A program made the translations under genes and the position numbers. The notes below the pieces were generated by a model. It was not told the origin of the DNA, did no database searches, and saw nothing but the letters and a program-made list of their open reading frames with translations. A stretch of DNA of 64,000 nt from JBHEBG01 sp046557915 (GTDB lineage: Bacteria; Bacteroidota; Bacteroidia; Flavobacteriales; Flavobacteriaceae). Shown here piece by piece: positions 27,385-34,977 of the stretch (position 1 is the stretch's first letter; each line of letters begins with the position of its first letter). The stretch is from contig NZ_JBHEBG010000008.1 of the NCBI RefSeq assembly GCF_046557915.1, forward strand, positions 28,069-92,068. Reading direction: 5' to 3'.

Positions 27385-27858
27385 TTAATCAACAGCTGCT
27401 ATGCAGTCCATTTCTACCAATGATTTCCCCGGTACTCCGCCGTATGTGGCAACGGTAGTTCTTACCGGTGGGTTTTTTCCAAAACGCCCTCTAAAAACTT
27501 CGTTCATTCCCTTGTAATCGGCAAGATCTGCCAAGTAGACATTTACTTTGAGTACCTTGTCCATGGAAGAACCGTTCTTTTCCAATTCCTTTTGTAATTC
27601 TTGTAATACAATTTCGGTATGGGCCTTTATCTCAAAAGGCTCTACATGCGCGCCCTTTCCTGCAATGTAAAGTGTATTACCATGTTTTACAGCTCCGGAA
27701 AAAAGTGGAATATCCTGATCTGTCTCTATTTTCCCCACAACCTCCTTTTTTGCCTTAGAGGTTTTGTCCATTGCCTGTACCGACCCTATTCCGAATAGAG
27801 CCGCTAGGCCCATTCCTATCTTTTTAAATGATGCCCTTCTTGTTGTTTTTGCTTCCAT
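27385..27858 (-). CDS. RidA family protein with a Tat-like signal
   Basis: This 157-residue protein starts 'MEAKTTRRASFKKIGMGLAA', a twin-arginine-type export signal (RRASFK), then a RidA domain ('LFSGAVKHGNTLYIAGKGAH', 'PPVRTTVATYGGVPGKSLVEMD'). The Arg of 'PVRTT' and Glu of 'LVEMD' match the active-site pair of the family. The gene is 20 nt upstream of the SelA-like lyase. Two RidA proteins flank one PLP enzyme, one exported by Tat and one as a lipoprotein, which implies that both work on its products outside the cytoplasm or on two related intermediates. Confidence 0.85.
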   Translation of the reverse strand: MEAKTTRRASFKKIGMGLAALFGIGSVQAMDKTSKAKKEVVGKIETDQDIPLFSGAVKHGNTLYIAGKGAHVEPFEIKAHTEIVLQELQKELEKNGSSMDKVLKVNVYLADLADYKGMNEVFRGRFGKNPPVRTTVATYGGVPGKSLVEMDCIAAVD

Positions 27859-27936
27859 TTTACCTATGTTTTGATTTAATATCTATTGTTGTAACCTTTT
27901 ATGAAAAAATCCTTTGCCCGGATCTGGTAATTTTGA

Positions 27937-28854
27937 TTACCACATTCTGTTTTTCAATAATTCTTGAATCTGTTCTTTGGGAACCGGTAGTTCATCAATA
28001 TGGTCCTTTAACCATTGTGAAAAGTCCTTTTCTATTTCATCTGTCCATTTATTATCGATTTGTCCAGGTGTATATTTACCTTCTTTCAATCTTCCTATTC
28101 CGAATAAATCGCGCAAGCGAACCACTTCTGAGGTAACAACCACTTTCTCTGCCAAATGGGCCGGTATAAACATAACTCCCTCTTTTTTTCCTAAAACGAT
28201 ATCTCCGGGAAGTACCGTGGCCGCTCCCATACGAATAGGCGAATTAATACTTTCTAACATTACTTCTGTTAGGAACGATGGGTGCCATCCACGTACGAAA
28301 GCATTAAAACCTTCAATTTCCGAAAGCCCCTCCATATCTCTGCTCGATGCGTTAAAAACTACACCATTCTTGGATTTGACATAAATGGAATTTCCTAGAT
28401 TATCGCCTATTAATGTACCATCCACAATTTTACCAAAGCCATCGGCAACATATACATCGCCCTCAACAAGCATGTCTATGGGCCAAGAATTGGTATTGCC
28501 TATTTGCCCTTCTTCCTTTCCCTTTTTCTTAATCTGATCGGAAACATCGGGTCTATTGGGCATGTACTGTACCGTTAGGGCCCTACCTACAACGGCAACA
28601 TCATCGTGCAAGGGTTCCCAACCTCCTTCAAATTGGTTGTGATAGCCTTCGTTCCTCAATACTCCCCAAGCCTCTTCTATGGTAACGGTTTTCATACGTT
28701 CCAAAACGTCATCGGCCACTTTGGGTCGGCCATCGTCAAAACGTTCGCCCTGCCATTGTGGTGTTAGAAAGATAATATGTTCCTTGGATGTTGTTTGGGC
28801 AAAACCAAAGTTGCAGATCATTAGTAGTAATAGTAGTGGTCTTATCAATTTCAT
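27937..28854 (-). CDS. Exported RraA-like protein (4-hydroxy-2-oxo acid aldolase/decarboxylase family)
   Basis: This 305-residue protein has a signal peptide ending near 'CNFGFAQ' and an RraA-like domain. Marks are 'VADGFGKIVDGTLIGDNLGN', 'NGVVFNASSRDMEGL' (the family Arg-Asp pair), and 'VLPGDIVLGKKEGVMFIPA'. The family includes RraA, HMG/CHA aldolases and oxaloacetate decarboxylases, which use a divalent metal and cleave 4-hydroxy-2-oxo acids to pyruvate. The usual length is 160-230 residues; the extra residues here are at both ends. It sits between RidA and a BASS transporter. A keto acid made by the lyase/RidA pair would be a fitting substrate, though this is inferred. Confidence 0.8.
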   Translation of the reverse strand: MKLIRPLLLLLMICNFGFAQTTSKEHIIFLTPQWQGERFDDGRPKVADDVLERMKTVTIEEAWGVLRNEGYHNQFEGGWEPLHDDVAVVGRALTVQYMPNRPDVSDQIKKKGKEEGQIGNTNSWPIDMLVEGDVYVADGFGKIVDGTLIGDNLGNSIYVKSKNGVVFNASSRDMEGLSEIEGFNAFVRGWHPSFLTEVMLESINSPIRMGAATVLPGDIVLGKKEGVMFIPAHLAEKVVVTSEVVRLRDLFGIGRLKEGKYTPGQIDNKWTDEIEKDFSQWLKDHIDELPVPKEQIQELLKNRMW

Positions 28855-28923
28855 TTGTTCGTGTTTATTTGTTCAGTAGTTCGGATATGTCCGTTAACAT
28901 TTAGGCATTCACATTTCAAAATG

Positions 28924-30045
28924 CTAATCCTCAGCATCTAACTCTATTTCTTCCAGTGGTTTTTTGTTTTTTTCTGATGGGTCTTTATCACGCCAGTAAG
29001 TTGCAAGCGATGAGCCCGAAATGTTCATCCATGGTCCAAATACGGCCGGTGCAAGTCCTACTGTGGCCACTTTCCCCATTTCCAGAGCTATTCCCGATGC
29101 CAGCCCTCCATTTTGCATCCCTACTTCCAGTGCAATAGTGCGGCAATCCCGTTCATCCATCTTAAACATTCTGCAGCCCCAATATCCCAAGAAATACCCA
29201 GCAGCATTGTGTATGATCGCTGCAAGAATAAGAAATAGGCCTATAGATAACAGGCTATCTCTTCCGGCGGCAGTAATCACCATAATTATTAGGGCTATGC
29301 CTACCATGGAAACTACAGGCATGGCCTTGTCTAACCATTTGGCCTTTCCATGAAAAAAATAGTTGAAAGCCAGTCCTAAAATTATAGGTAAGATAACTAT
29401 TTTAATTATGCTAAGCATCATTCCCCAGAAGTCGATCGGTACAAACTGACCTGCAAAAAGCTCCATGAGCAAAGGGGTCATAAAAGGTGCCAATAAAGTA
29501 GAAACGGCTGTGAGTGTAACGGATAATGCCAAGTTGGCCTTTGCCAGGTAAGACATTACATTGGATGCCAACCCGCTTGGGGAAGAACCTATTAAAACCA
29601 CACCAGCTGCAATTTCGGGAGGAAAAGAGAATAAGGTGGCAATAGCAAAACCCAAAATGGGCATAATGGTAAACTGACAGATTAAACCCACCAAAACGCC
29701 TTTCGGCATTTTTACCACCCCTACAAAATCCTTTAGACTCATGGCAGTCCCCATACCAAACATAATAATCTGAAGCAAAGGAACAATGAGCCATTTCATT
29801 TGAAAACTACCTATTTGTCGTAGATATGCTGGGTAGAACATAGATACGGTAACGGCAGCAAAAATTAATATGGTAAAGGAAAATCCTTTGAAAGTTTTAT
29901 GACCACGGGCTGCCAGTGCTAAAAAAAGGAAAAAGAAAACCAGAAATGGTCCGGTTTGTATGCCATTTCCGGTACCTGATAGTATTATTATTATCAGCAA
30001 GCAAACTAAGGAGGCAATAAATAAACCCTTGTACATTTTTTTCAT
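28924..30045 (-). CDS. Bile acid:sodium symporter (BASS) family transporter
   Basis: This 373-residue inner-membrane protein has about ten or eleven hydrophobic segments. It carries the BASS motifs 'GSSPSGLASNVMSYLAKAN' and 'EVGMQNGGLASGIALEMGK', which form the crossed-helix sodium and substrate site. Bacterial members move organic acids such as pyruvate, pantoate or other 2-oxo acids, as well as bile acids. In this gene set a 2-oxo or hydroxy acid released by the neighbouring exported enzymes is the most likely cargo. It is followed 20 nt... upstream by the amidohydrolase gene on the same strand (spacing 30046-30065), so the genes appear to be co-transcribed. Confidence 0.85.
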   Translation of the reverse strand: MKKMYKGLFIASLVCLLIIIILSGTGNGIQTGPFLVFFFLFLALAARGHKTFKGFSFTILIFAAVTVSMFYPAYLRQIGSFQMKWLIVPLLQIIMFGMGTAMSLKDFVGVVKMPKGVLVGLICQFTIMPILGFAIATLFSFPPEIAAGVVLIGSSPSGLASNVMSYLAKANLALSVTLTAVSTLLAPFMTPLLMELFAGQFVPIDFWGMMLSIIKIVILPIILGLAFNYFFHGKAKWLDKAMPVVSMVGIALIIMVITAAGRDSLLSIGLFLILAAIIHNAAGYFLGYWGCRMFKMDERDCRTIALEVGMQNGGLASGIALEMGKVATVGLAPAVFGPWMNISGSSLATYWRDKDPSEKNKKPLEEIELDAED

Positions 30046-30065
30046 TCTCTTATGCGTTTCGTTAT

Positions 30066-31334
30066 TTATTTTTGCCCTTGATCCCAGGCAGGTTTGGAAA
30101 TACCGTTTAGGTCATAAACCACGTTACCATCTTTTATCGTTATTTCGCACTCTAGTTTTTTGGTACCATTCATTCGTTTGTTCTTGGTGTCTATAAAACC
30201 AAAATTTCCCTCCCTAAGGTTCAAGAGGGTAACATCGGCGATGGCACCTACCGATAAATGACCCAAATCTGTACGCTTAATAACTTGGGCCGGGCTCCAA
30301 GTTACGGTGGTAACAACTTCATTTAAAGGCATATCTAGGTTTAAAAACTTAGACATTACGTTGACGATATCCTTCATACCTCCGTTCATGCTCCCTGTGT
30401 GCAGGTCTGTACTGATTGTATTGGGTTTAAAACCTTGTGCCATGGCCGGAATCGTCTGTTCGAACAAAAAACTTCCTCCACCATGACCAACGTCGAAAAT
30501 TATTCCACGTTTTTGGGCATTAATGGCAAAATCCTCTACTTTTCCATTTTCGTCCACGACAGGGGTACGTCCTTTTACATGGGCATAGGCGTGGGTAAAA
30601 ATATCGCCTGGGCGTAATTTTTCCATAAACAAGGTTTCTAGGGAAAGTTCTGGGTCGCTCCCCCCAAAATCTATCATCACGGGAATGTCGCCCAATTTAC
30701 CTGCCTCCACCGCTCGTTCCGTTGGTGTCCAATCGAAACCGCTGTAATGGGCCAGCTTTATCCCTACTACAACACCAGGATGGCGTTTGGCTACCATGGC
30801 GGCGAGCTTGGGGTCCATATCTGCAATATTCTGCTCTATAGGGCCACCCTTCATTCCCGAACCTACGATATTGAGAAAAGCCAATACTCGCGTTTTGGAT
30901 CGGTCTATGACCTGACTCTTAAATTGTTCAAAATTACGCCAACCGGGACCTCCTGCATCTACCAAAGTGGTTACCCCACTTTCAAAACTAAATCCGTCTG
31001 GCGGCACTGCGTAGTAGCCGTTGCTTAAATAAGCGTTATCTTCGGTTCCATAAAAATTATGACTGTGCATATCTATTAGTCCAGGACATACATATAGCCC
31101 TTTGGCATCTATAACCGTAGTAGCCGTATTTGCCCGAATGTTGCGTTCTACGCTCATTATTTTGCCATCCTTGATGGCTACATCCATTACATTATCAATA
31201 CCATTTTTAGCATCGATAACATGTCCGCCCTTAATTAGGATATCATAGTCCTGAGCAACGGTTGTGGACGAAACAAATAGTACCAAGAGCGTTACCAGCA
31301 AAGTATATTTTTCATATGGTGTTTTCATAATCAT
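30066..31334 (-). CDS. Exported amidohydrolase/deacetylase (EF_0837/dihydroorotase-like)
   Basis: This 422-residue protein has a signal peptide ('LLVTLLVLFVSSTTVAQ'). Metal-site motifs of the amidohydrolase superfamily follow: 'LIDMHSHNF' (HxH), 'VVVGIKLAHYSG' (likely carboxylated Lys), later His residues in 'IFTHAYAHVKG', and Asp in 'STDLHTGSMNGG'. It resembles the EF_0837/AHA_3915 group, annotated as amidohydrolase/deacetylase and often found next to SelA-like DgaE-type enzymes, as here. A start two codons downstream (Met3) is equally possible. It may remove an N-acyl group so that the PLP lyase can act on the free amine. Both the export and the neighbourhood point to an extracytoplasmic N-acyl amino acid or amino sugar acid pathway. 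Confidence 0.8.
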   Translation of the reverse strand: MIMKTPYEKYTLLVTLLVLFVSSTTVAQDYDILIKGGHVIDAKNGIDNVMDVAIKDGKIMSVERNIRANTATTVIDAKGLYVCPGLIDMHSHNFYGTEDNAYLSNGYYAVPPDGFSFESGVTTLVDAGGPGWRNFEQFKSQVIDRSKTRVLAFLNIVGSGMKGGPIEQNIADMDPKLAAMVAKRHPGVVVGIKLAHYSGFDWTPTERAVEAGKLGDIPVMIDFGGSDPELSLETLFMEKLRPGDIFTHAYAHVKGRTPVVDENGKVEDFAINAQKRGIIFDVGHGGGSFLFEQTIPAMAQGFKPNTISTDLHTGSMNGGMKDIVNVMSKFLNLDMPLNEVVTTVTWSPAQVIKRTDLGHLSVGAIADVTLLNLREGNFGFIDTKNKRMNGTKKLECEITIKDGNVVYDLNGISKPAWDQGQK

Positions 31335-31404
31335 CTATTTTTGATCGATCAATTTTAGTTTTTTGAATTTTAATGGGTAGTTCTGCCAATAGAAGTCCCA
31401 ACCA

Positions 31405-33138
31405 CTATGGTTTTTCTACTGATAAATTACTCCTTACGGCTTCTACTTCCTCTATTTCTACCGAACTGGCCTCATTGCCAAAATTTGTTCTAATATAGGT
31501 TAGAATTTCTGCTATATCCTCATCGCTTAAGAAGCTGTGTTGTGGCATTACCCCGTTATATACCTCGCCACCTACTTCTAGGCTTCCGTCCATTCCTTCC
31601 AAAATGACCTTTATCAACCTTTCTTTATCCCCCGTAACCCAATCGGTTCCATAAAGTGGTGGAAACCTGCCCGATGCGCCACCACCATCTTGCTGATGAC
31701 ATGCACTACAATAGGTATAGTATTTTTTAGCACCTTCTTCGAACTCTCCCCGCATAAGATTGTCGTTGGTCTCATGTGGCGTCCTTATATGGGATAATTG
31801 TTTTCGTTCTTCCATGGCAAGTAGTTGCTCCTCACCAAAATTGGTTTTATCACCGTTATAGGTAATCTTCCATATTTTGCCTTTTACAGAATCGGATAGG
31901 TACATTGAGCCGTCTGGCCCTACAGCAAGCCCCATTGGCCTATAAACCGCATCCTTAACGCTTACAATGGGGTCTATACCGGCGAAACCATCTGCAAAGA
32001 CCTCTACCTCTCCGCTTGGTTTGCCATCTTTGAAAGGTACAAATCCAACAAAATATCCGGATTGGGGATACGGGGCGCGGTTGGTAGAGCCATGAAAGGT
32101 AATAAAAGCACCGTGTTTATAACGTTCTGGAAACTGATCTCCTTCATAAAAAACAAGGTCGTTAGGTGCCCAGTGACCTGGAAAACCAATAACAGGATCA
32201 TCGAAATCTGCGCATCGCCCTATAATTTCACCATCACCGCCATATTCCGGAGCGAGTACTTTTTTGCCCTTCATCTGATCATAATAGCAATATGGCCAAC
32301 CAAAGTCCGAACCTTCCGTAACACGCATAAATTCTTCTGAGGGTAAGAGCGCACTGTCCCAAGGAGAATATTTATCGGGCCATAAACGCAATAGATCATC
32401 TCTTCCGTGCATCACTATGTAAAGCTCGTCATCCACAGGATTCCAATTCATGGCCACCACACTCCTAATTCCTGTAGCGTACTTATACCCATCTTTTTGG
32501 GTCTGTCCTGTTTTGTTGGCATCAAATCTCCATACCCCACCATGGTGTTCCAATTGCGGACAAGGGTCTACTCCCGGAGCTCCAGGTGTTCTTTTGGGAT
32601 CTTGACAGGCATTGGACGGTGCGCCAAAAGGCACATACATATGTCCTTCATTATCAAAGGCAATGGGTTTTCCAATATGTTCGTGTTTTCCATGTTCATG
32701 ATCATCGGTCAACACTATCTCTATTTCACCATCAGGAATTAATGTTCCCGGTTTTAATTTGTAACGATAGACGACCAAGTCTGAACTGAAGTAGATATAT
32801 CCATTGTATACCCGCATTGCGGTAGCGTAACTCCACTTCTCCTTTTTGGCAAGACCTCCAAACTTTTCGATTACATCTGCACTCCCATTGTTATCCGTAT
32901 CTTGCAATGCAGCCACGGAAGCCTTTTCATGGGCATTTCTAAGTTTGGCATACAAGATATTATCTGAGGTAACCGCCATGTGTCTAACGGTCTCCGCAAT
33001 ACTATCGACAACCACTACGGATGAGAAATCATCTGGAAGGAAAAGTCCTCCATCCTTGGGTTCATTTTTGCATTGTATAAAGAACAAAATAATACCGAAT
33101 AAGAGAAAGTAATTTCTAGCGTGAAGTGTAAAGGTCAT
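31405..33138 (-). CDS. Sorbosone-dehydrogenase-like propeller protein fused to cytochrome c (lipoprotein)
   Basis: This 577-residue protein has a likely lipobox ('LFFIQC', Cys23). Residues about 30-430 form a beta-propeller of the glucose/L-sorbosone dehydrogenase type ('GKPIAFDNEGHMYVPFGAPS', 'VAMNWNPVDDELYIVMHGRD', 'EGSDFGWPYCYYDQMKG', 'GLAVGPDGSMYLSDSVKGKI'). The last 100 residues are a class I cytochrome c with 'CSACHQQ' and a distal Met candidate in 'VMPQHSFLSDEDIAEIL'. Such proteins oxidise sugars or alcohols, often with PQQ, and pass electrons to the haem. It would act outside the inner membrane and may feed the neighbouring exported enzymes with an aldonic or keto acid. The oxidised substrate is unknown. 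Confidence 0.82.
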   Translation of the reverse strand: MTFTLHARNYFLLFGIILFFIQCKNEPKDGGLFLPDDFSSVVVVDSIAETVRHMAVTSDNILYAKLRNAHEKASVAALQDTDNNGSADVIEKFGGLAKKEKWSYATAMRVYNGYIYFSSDLVVYRYKLKPGTLIPDGEIEIVLTDDHEHGKHEHIGKPIAFDNEGHMYVPFGAPSNACQDPKRTPGAPGVDPCPQLEHHGGVWRFDANKTGQTQKDGYKYATGIRSVVAMNWNPVDDELYIVMHGRDDLLRLWPDKYSPWDSALLPSEEFMRVTEGSDFGWPYCYYDQMKGKKVLAPEYGGDGEIIGRCADFDDPVIGFPGHWAPNDLVFYEGDQFPERYKHGAFITFHGSTNRAPYPQSGYFVGFVPFKDGKPSGEVEVFADGFAGIDPIVSVKDAVYRPMGLAVGPDGSMYLSDSVKGKIWKITYNGDKTNFGEEQLLAMEERKQLSHIRTPHETNDNLMRGEFEEGAKKYYTYCSACHQQDGGGASGRFPPLYGTDWVTGDKERLIKVILEGMDGSLEVGGEVYNGVMPQHSFLSDEDIAEILTYIRTNFGNEASSVEIEEVEAVRSNLSVEKP

Positions 33139-33341
33139 TCGTATACATATAAAGATTTATTTGACATACCCAACCTCTTTCACCTCCTTCAAACATTGCC
33201 GATACACCAAATTTTGGTTTTAAATTTGCAGCATTTTCTGCTTGTTTAAGGTAAAATCCTTTGTTCTATAAAGCAACTAATTACGACGAAACGTGTGCCA
33301 ACACACCCCAACGACATCGCTGTGCCTATGCGCAGCAAAAT

Positions 33342-34076
33342 TTACTCAAACACCAATTTTCCGAAAAAAGAGGGTTGGTGAAAATTTGGTCTTTCTCCAC
33401 CTACGGGATTCCAGGTTAGATAGTGTTTTTCCGCGGTATCGTCGCCGCATTTATAGAAATTGGCGTTGGTTGTTAAACCTCCTATTTGAAAATTCTTTTC
33501 GTGGACAAAAATCTCCGCAGGTATCACAACGGTCATATCCCACGAATGTCCTCCACGTTTTTCTTCAAAAGACGTAGTTCCCAGTGAGGAAACCGTCTTA
33601 ATTTTCTGTTGAATAAGCTCGGGGTCTATAAATTTTCGTTCCCTACCACTTGGCCCATAGGCTAAATGCGTAACGCCTATGCAGTTAAATTCAAAATTGT
33701 AGTAATTGCCATTTTGTTGTGGATCTATAAAGAATTCTACGCAGCTATCCCTATGTGTGGCACTATTGGTTTGGGTACGTTGTGCCAGAATGTTGTCTTC
33801 GGTAACATAGAATTTAAGCCAAATTTGATCATTATTATGGGCAATTCTGAACTTGACATCGGGTTTATATGGAAATTCTTTCCAATTTATCAAATCTATG
33901 GCATGTATCTCCGTAAGATCTTCGAGCAAATTAGAGACTTTTTCCAGACTTGCCTGTCCGTCGTATTCAATTTCTTTTACTATTAACTTTTTGGTATTCT
34001 TATTTGCTGGGGTACATGCAACTAGGGTCATACAAATTATATAGAGGTAGATTTTTTTTTCTTTGATAAGGTTCAA
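33342..34076 (-). CDS. CBM9-like carbohydrate-binding lipoprotein
   Basis: This 244-residue protein has a lipobox 'TLVAC' and a single CBM9-like domain: 'KFRIAHNNDQIWLKFYVTED', 'DSCVEFFIDPQQNGNYYNFE', 'HSWDMTVVIPAEIF', and 'HYLTWNPVGGERPNFHQP'. It is shorter than the CBM9-like protein of the mannosidase operon (17515-18606) and lacks that protein's C-terminal extension. It probably binds a sugar or glycan at the outer face of the cell. It lies 203 nt upstream of the sorbosone-dehydrogenase-like gene on the same strand and could be the first gene of the exported catabolic set. Confidence 0.75.
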   Translation of the reverse strand: MNLIKEKKIYLYIICMTLVACTPANKNTKKLIVKEIEYDGQASLEKVSNLLEDLTEIHAIDLINWKEFPYKPDVKFRIAHNNDQIWLKFYVTEDNILAQRTQTNSATHRDSCVEFFIDPQQNGNYYNFEFNCIGVTHLAYGPSGRERKFIDPELIQQKIKTVSSLGTTSFEEKRGGHSWDMTVVIPAEIFVHEKNFQIGGLTTNANFYKCGDDTAEKHYLTWNPVGGERPNFHQPSFFGKLVFE

Positions 34077-34385
34077 AACTTGTATTTATTTATGGAAAGC
34101 CACTTAGTACTTTCCTTAGGTTTATCTAATAAAAAATAAGCAGAATGATTATGTGAAATACAGGTATTGGCACATAATACCCATCCTTCGCAATGTTCAA
34201 TAAAAGTTGAGGCAAGGTCCTAAGGTACAAAAAATGTGGTAAGTATTTCCCTGGCTGTGAGGGTGAAATCCTAATTTAAACACTCGGTTTTAATACCACG
34301 GTGTTAAATATACTTGGCGTACACTAGCTCTTTAGCGAACACTGTTTGTTCTTATTTAATTTACAAAAGGAAGGTAATCCAAATA
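34077..34385. other. Intergenic region, no gene seen
   Basis: This 309-nt AT-rich spacer separates the thioredoxin-like gene (stop at 34386) from the CBM9-like gene (start at 34076), both on the minus strand. It should hold the promoter of the exported catabolic set. I see no supported hairpin, repeat or small gene. Confidence 0.4.
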
Positions 34386-34949
34386 TCACTTCAGTATTTC
34401 GAGCATTTTTTTTGGAGGGATATATTCAAAATATCTTTGCGTTACCTGAAAAGATTCGTTAAGTACTACAATAGCAGGGAGTGAGAAAGGTACTCCATCC
34501 CTAGAAGCTAACAGCAAGGGGATTTCATGAATTGCATTGCGCTTTTTCCCAAAGTCTTTATTCAGATATTTTTGACCATCAAAAACTATGGTATCCGAAG
34601 TTTCTATATCCATTTTAACTGCGTAGTATTCTGAATTGAGCTTAGAAACAATTTCACTTTTTCTGAAGGAGGTCCTATCCATTTTTTTACAATAAGAACA
34701 CCATTCTGCATAAAAGTCTATAAAAACCTTTTTTGGTTTTGCGGTTAAAGAGTCTTGCAACTGTTCAAAGTTTAACCATGCAACAGTTGCATCTTGGGCC
34801 GATAGCTTTGCAGATAGAGTGAACAATACAATAAGCACTACTACGTATTTCGTAACATGCAAGGCATGGGTCGTTGGACCATGAAAATGGTTGCCCCTTG
34901 TCATCGTCTTTACACGCTTTGTACTAATATTAGAATGAGTTACTTTCAT
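34386..34949 (-). CDS. Exported thioredoxin-like protein
   Basis: This 187-residue protein has a long N-terminus with a signal or anchor segment ('YVVVLIVLFTLSAKLSAQ') followed by a thioredoxin fold with 'IDFYAEWCSYCKKMDRTSF', where CSYC is the redox pair, and a later cis-Pro candidate in 'LPAIVVLNESF'. The start is uncertain because about 30 polar residues precede the hydrophobic segment; Met16 is an alternative. It probably handles thiols or haem/metal delivery in the periplasm. It starts 28 nt downstream of the TonB-dependent receptor gene on the same strand, and the receptor's plug has an 'NCQNCGF' pair that such a protein could act on. Confidence 0.82.
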   Translation of the reverse strand: MKVTHSNISTKRVKTMTRGNHFHGPTTHALHVTKYVVVLIVLFTLSAKLSAQDATVAWLNFEQLQDSLTAKPKKVFIDFYAEWCSYCKKMDRTSFRKSEIVSKLNSEYYAVKMDIETSDTIVFDGQKYLNKDFGKKRNAIHEIPLLLASRDGVPFSLPAIVVLNESFQVTQRYFEYIPPKKMLEILK

Positions 34950-34977
34950 CTAAGAGCATTAATTGTTTTATACTTTC

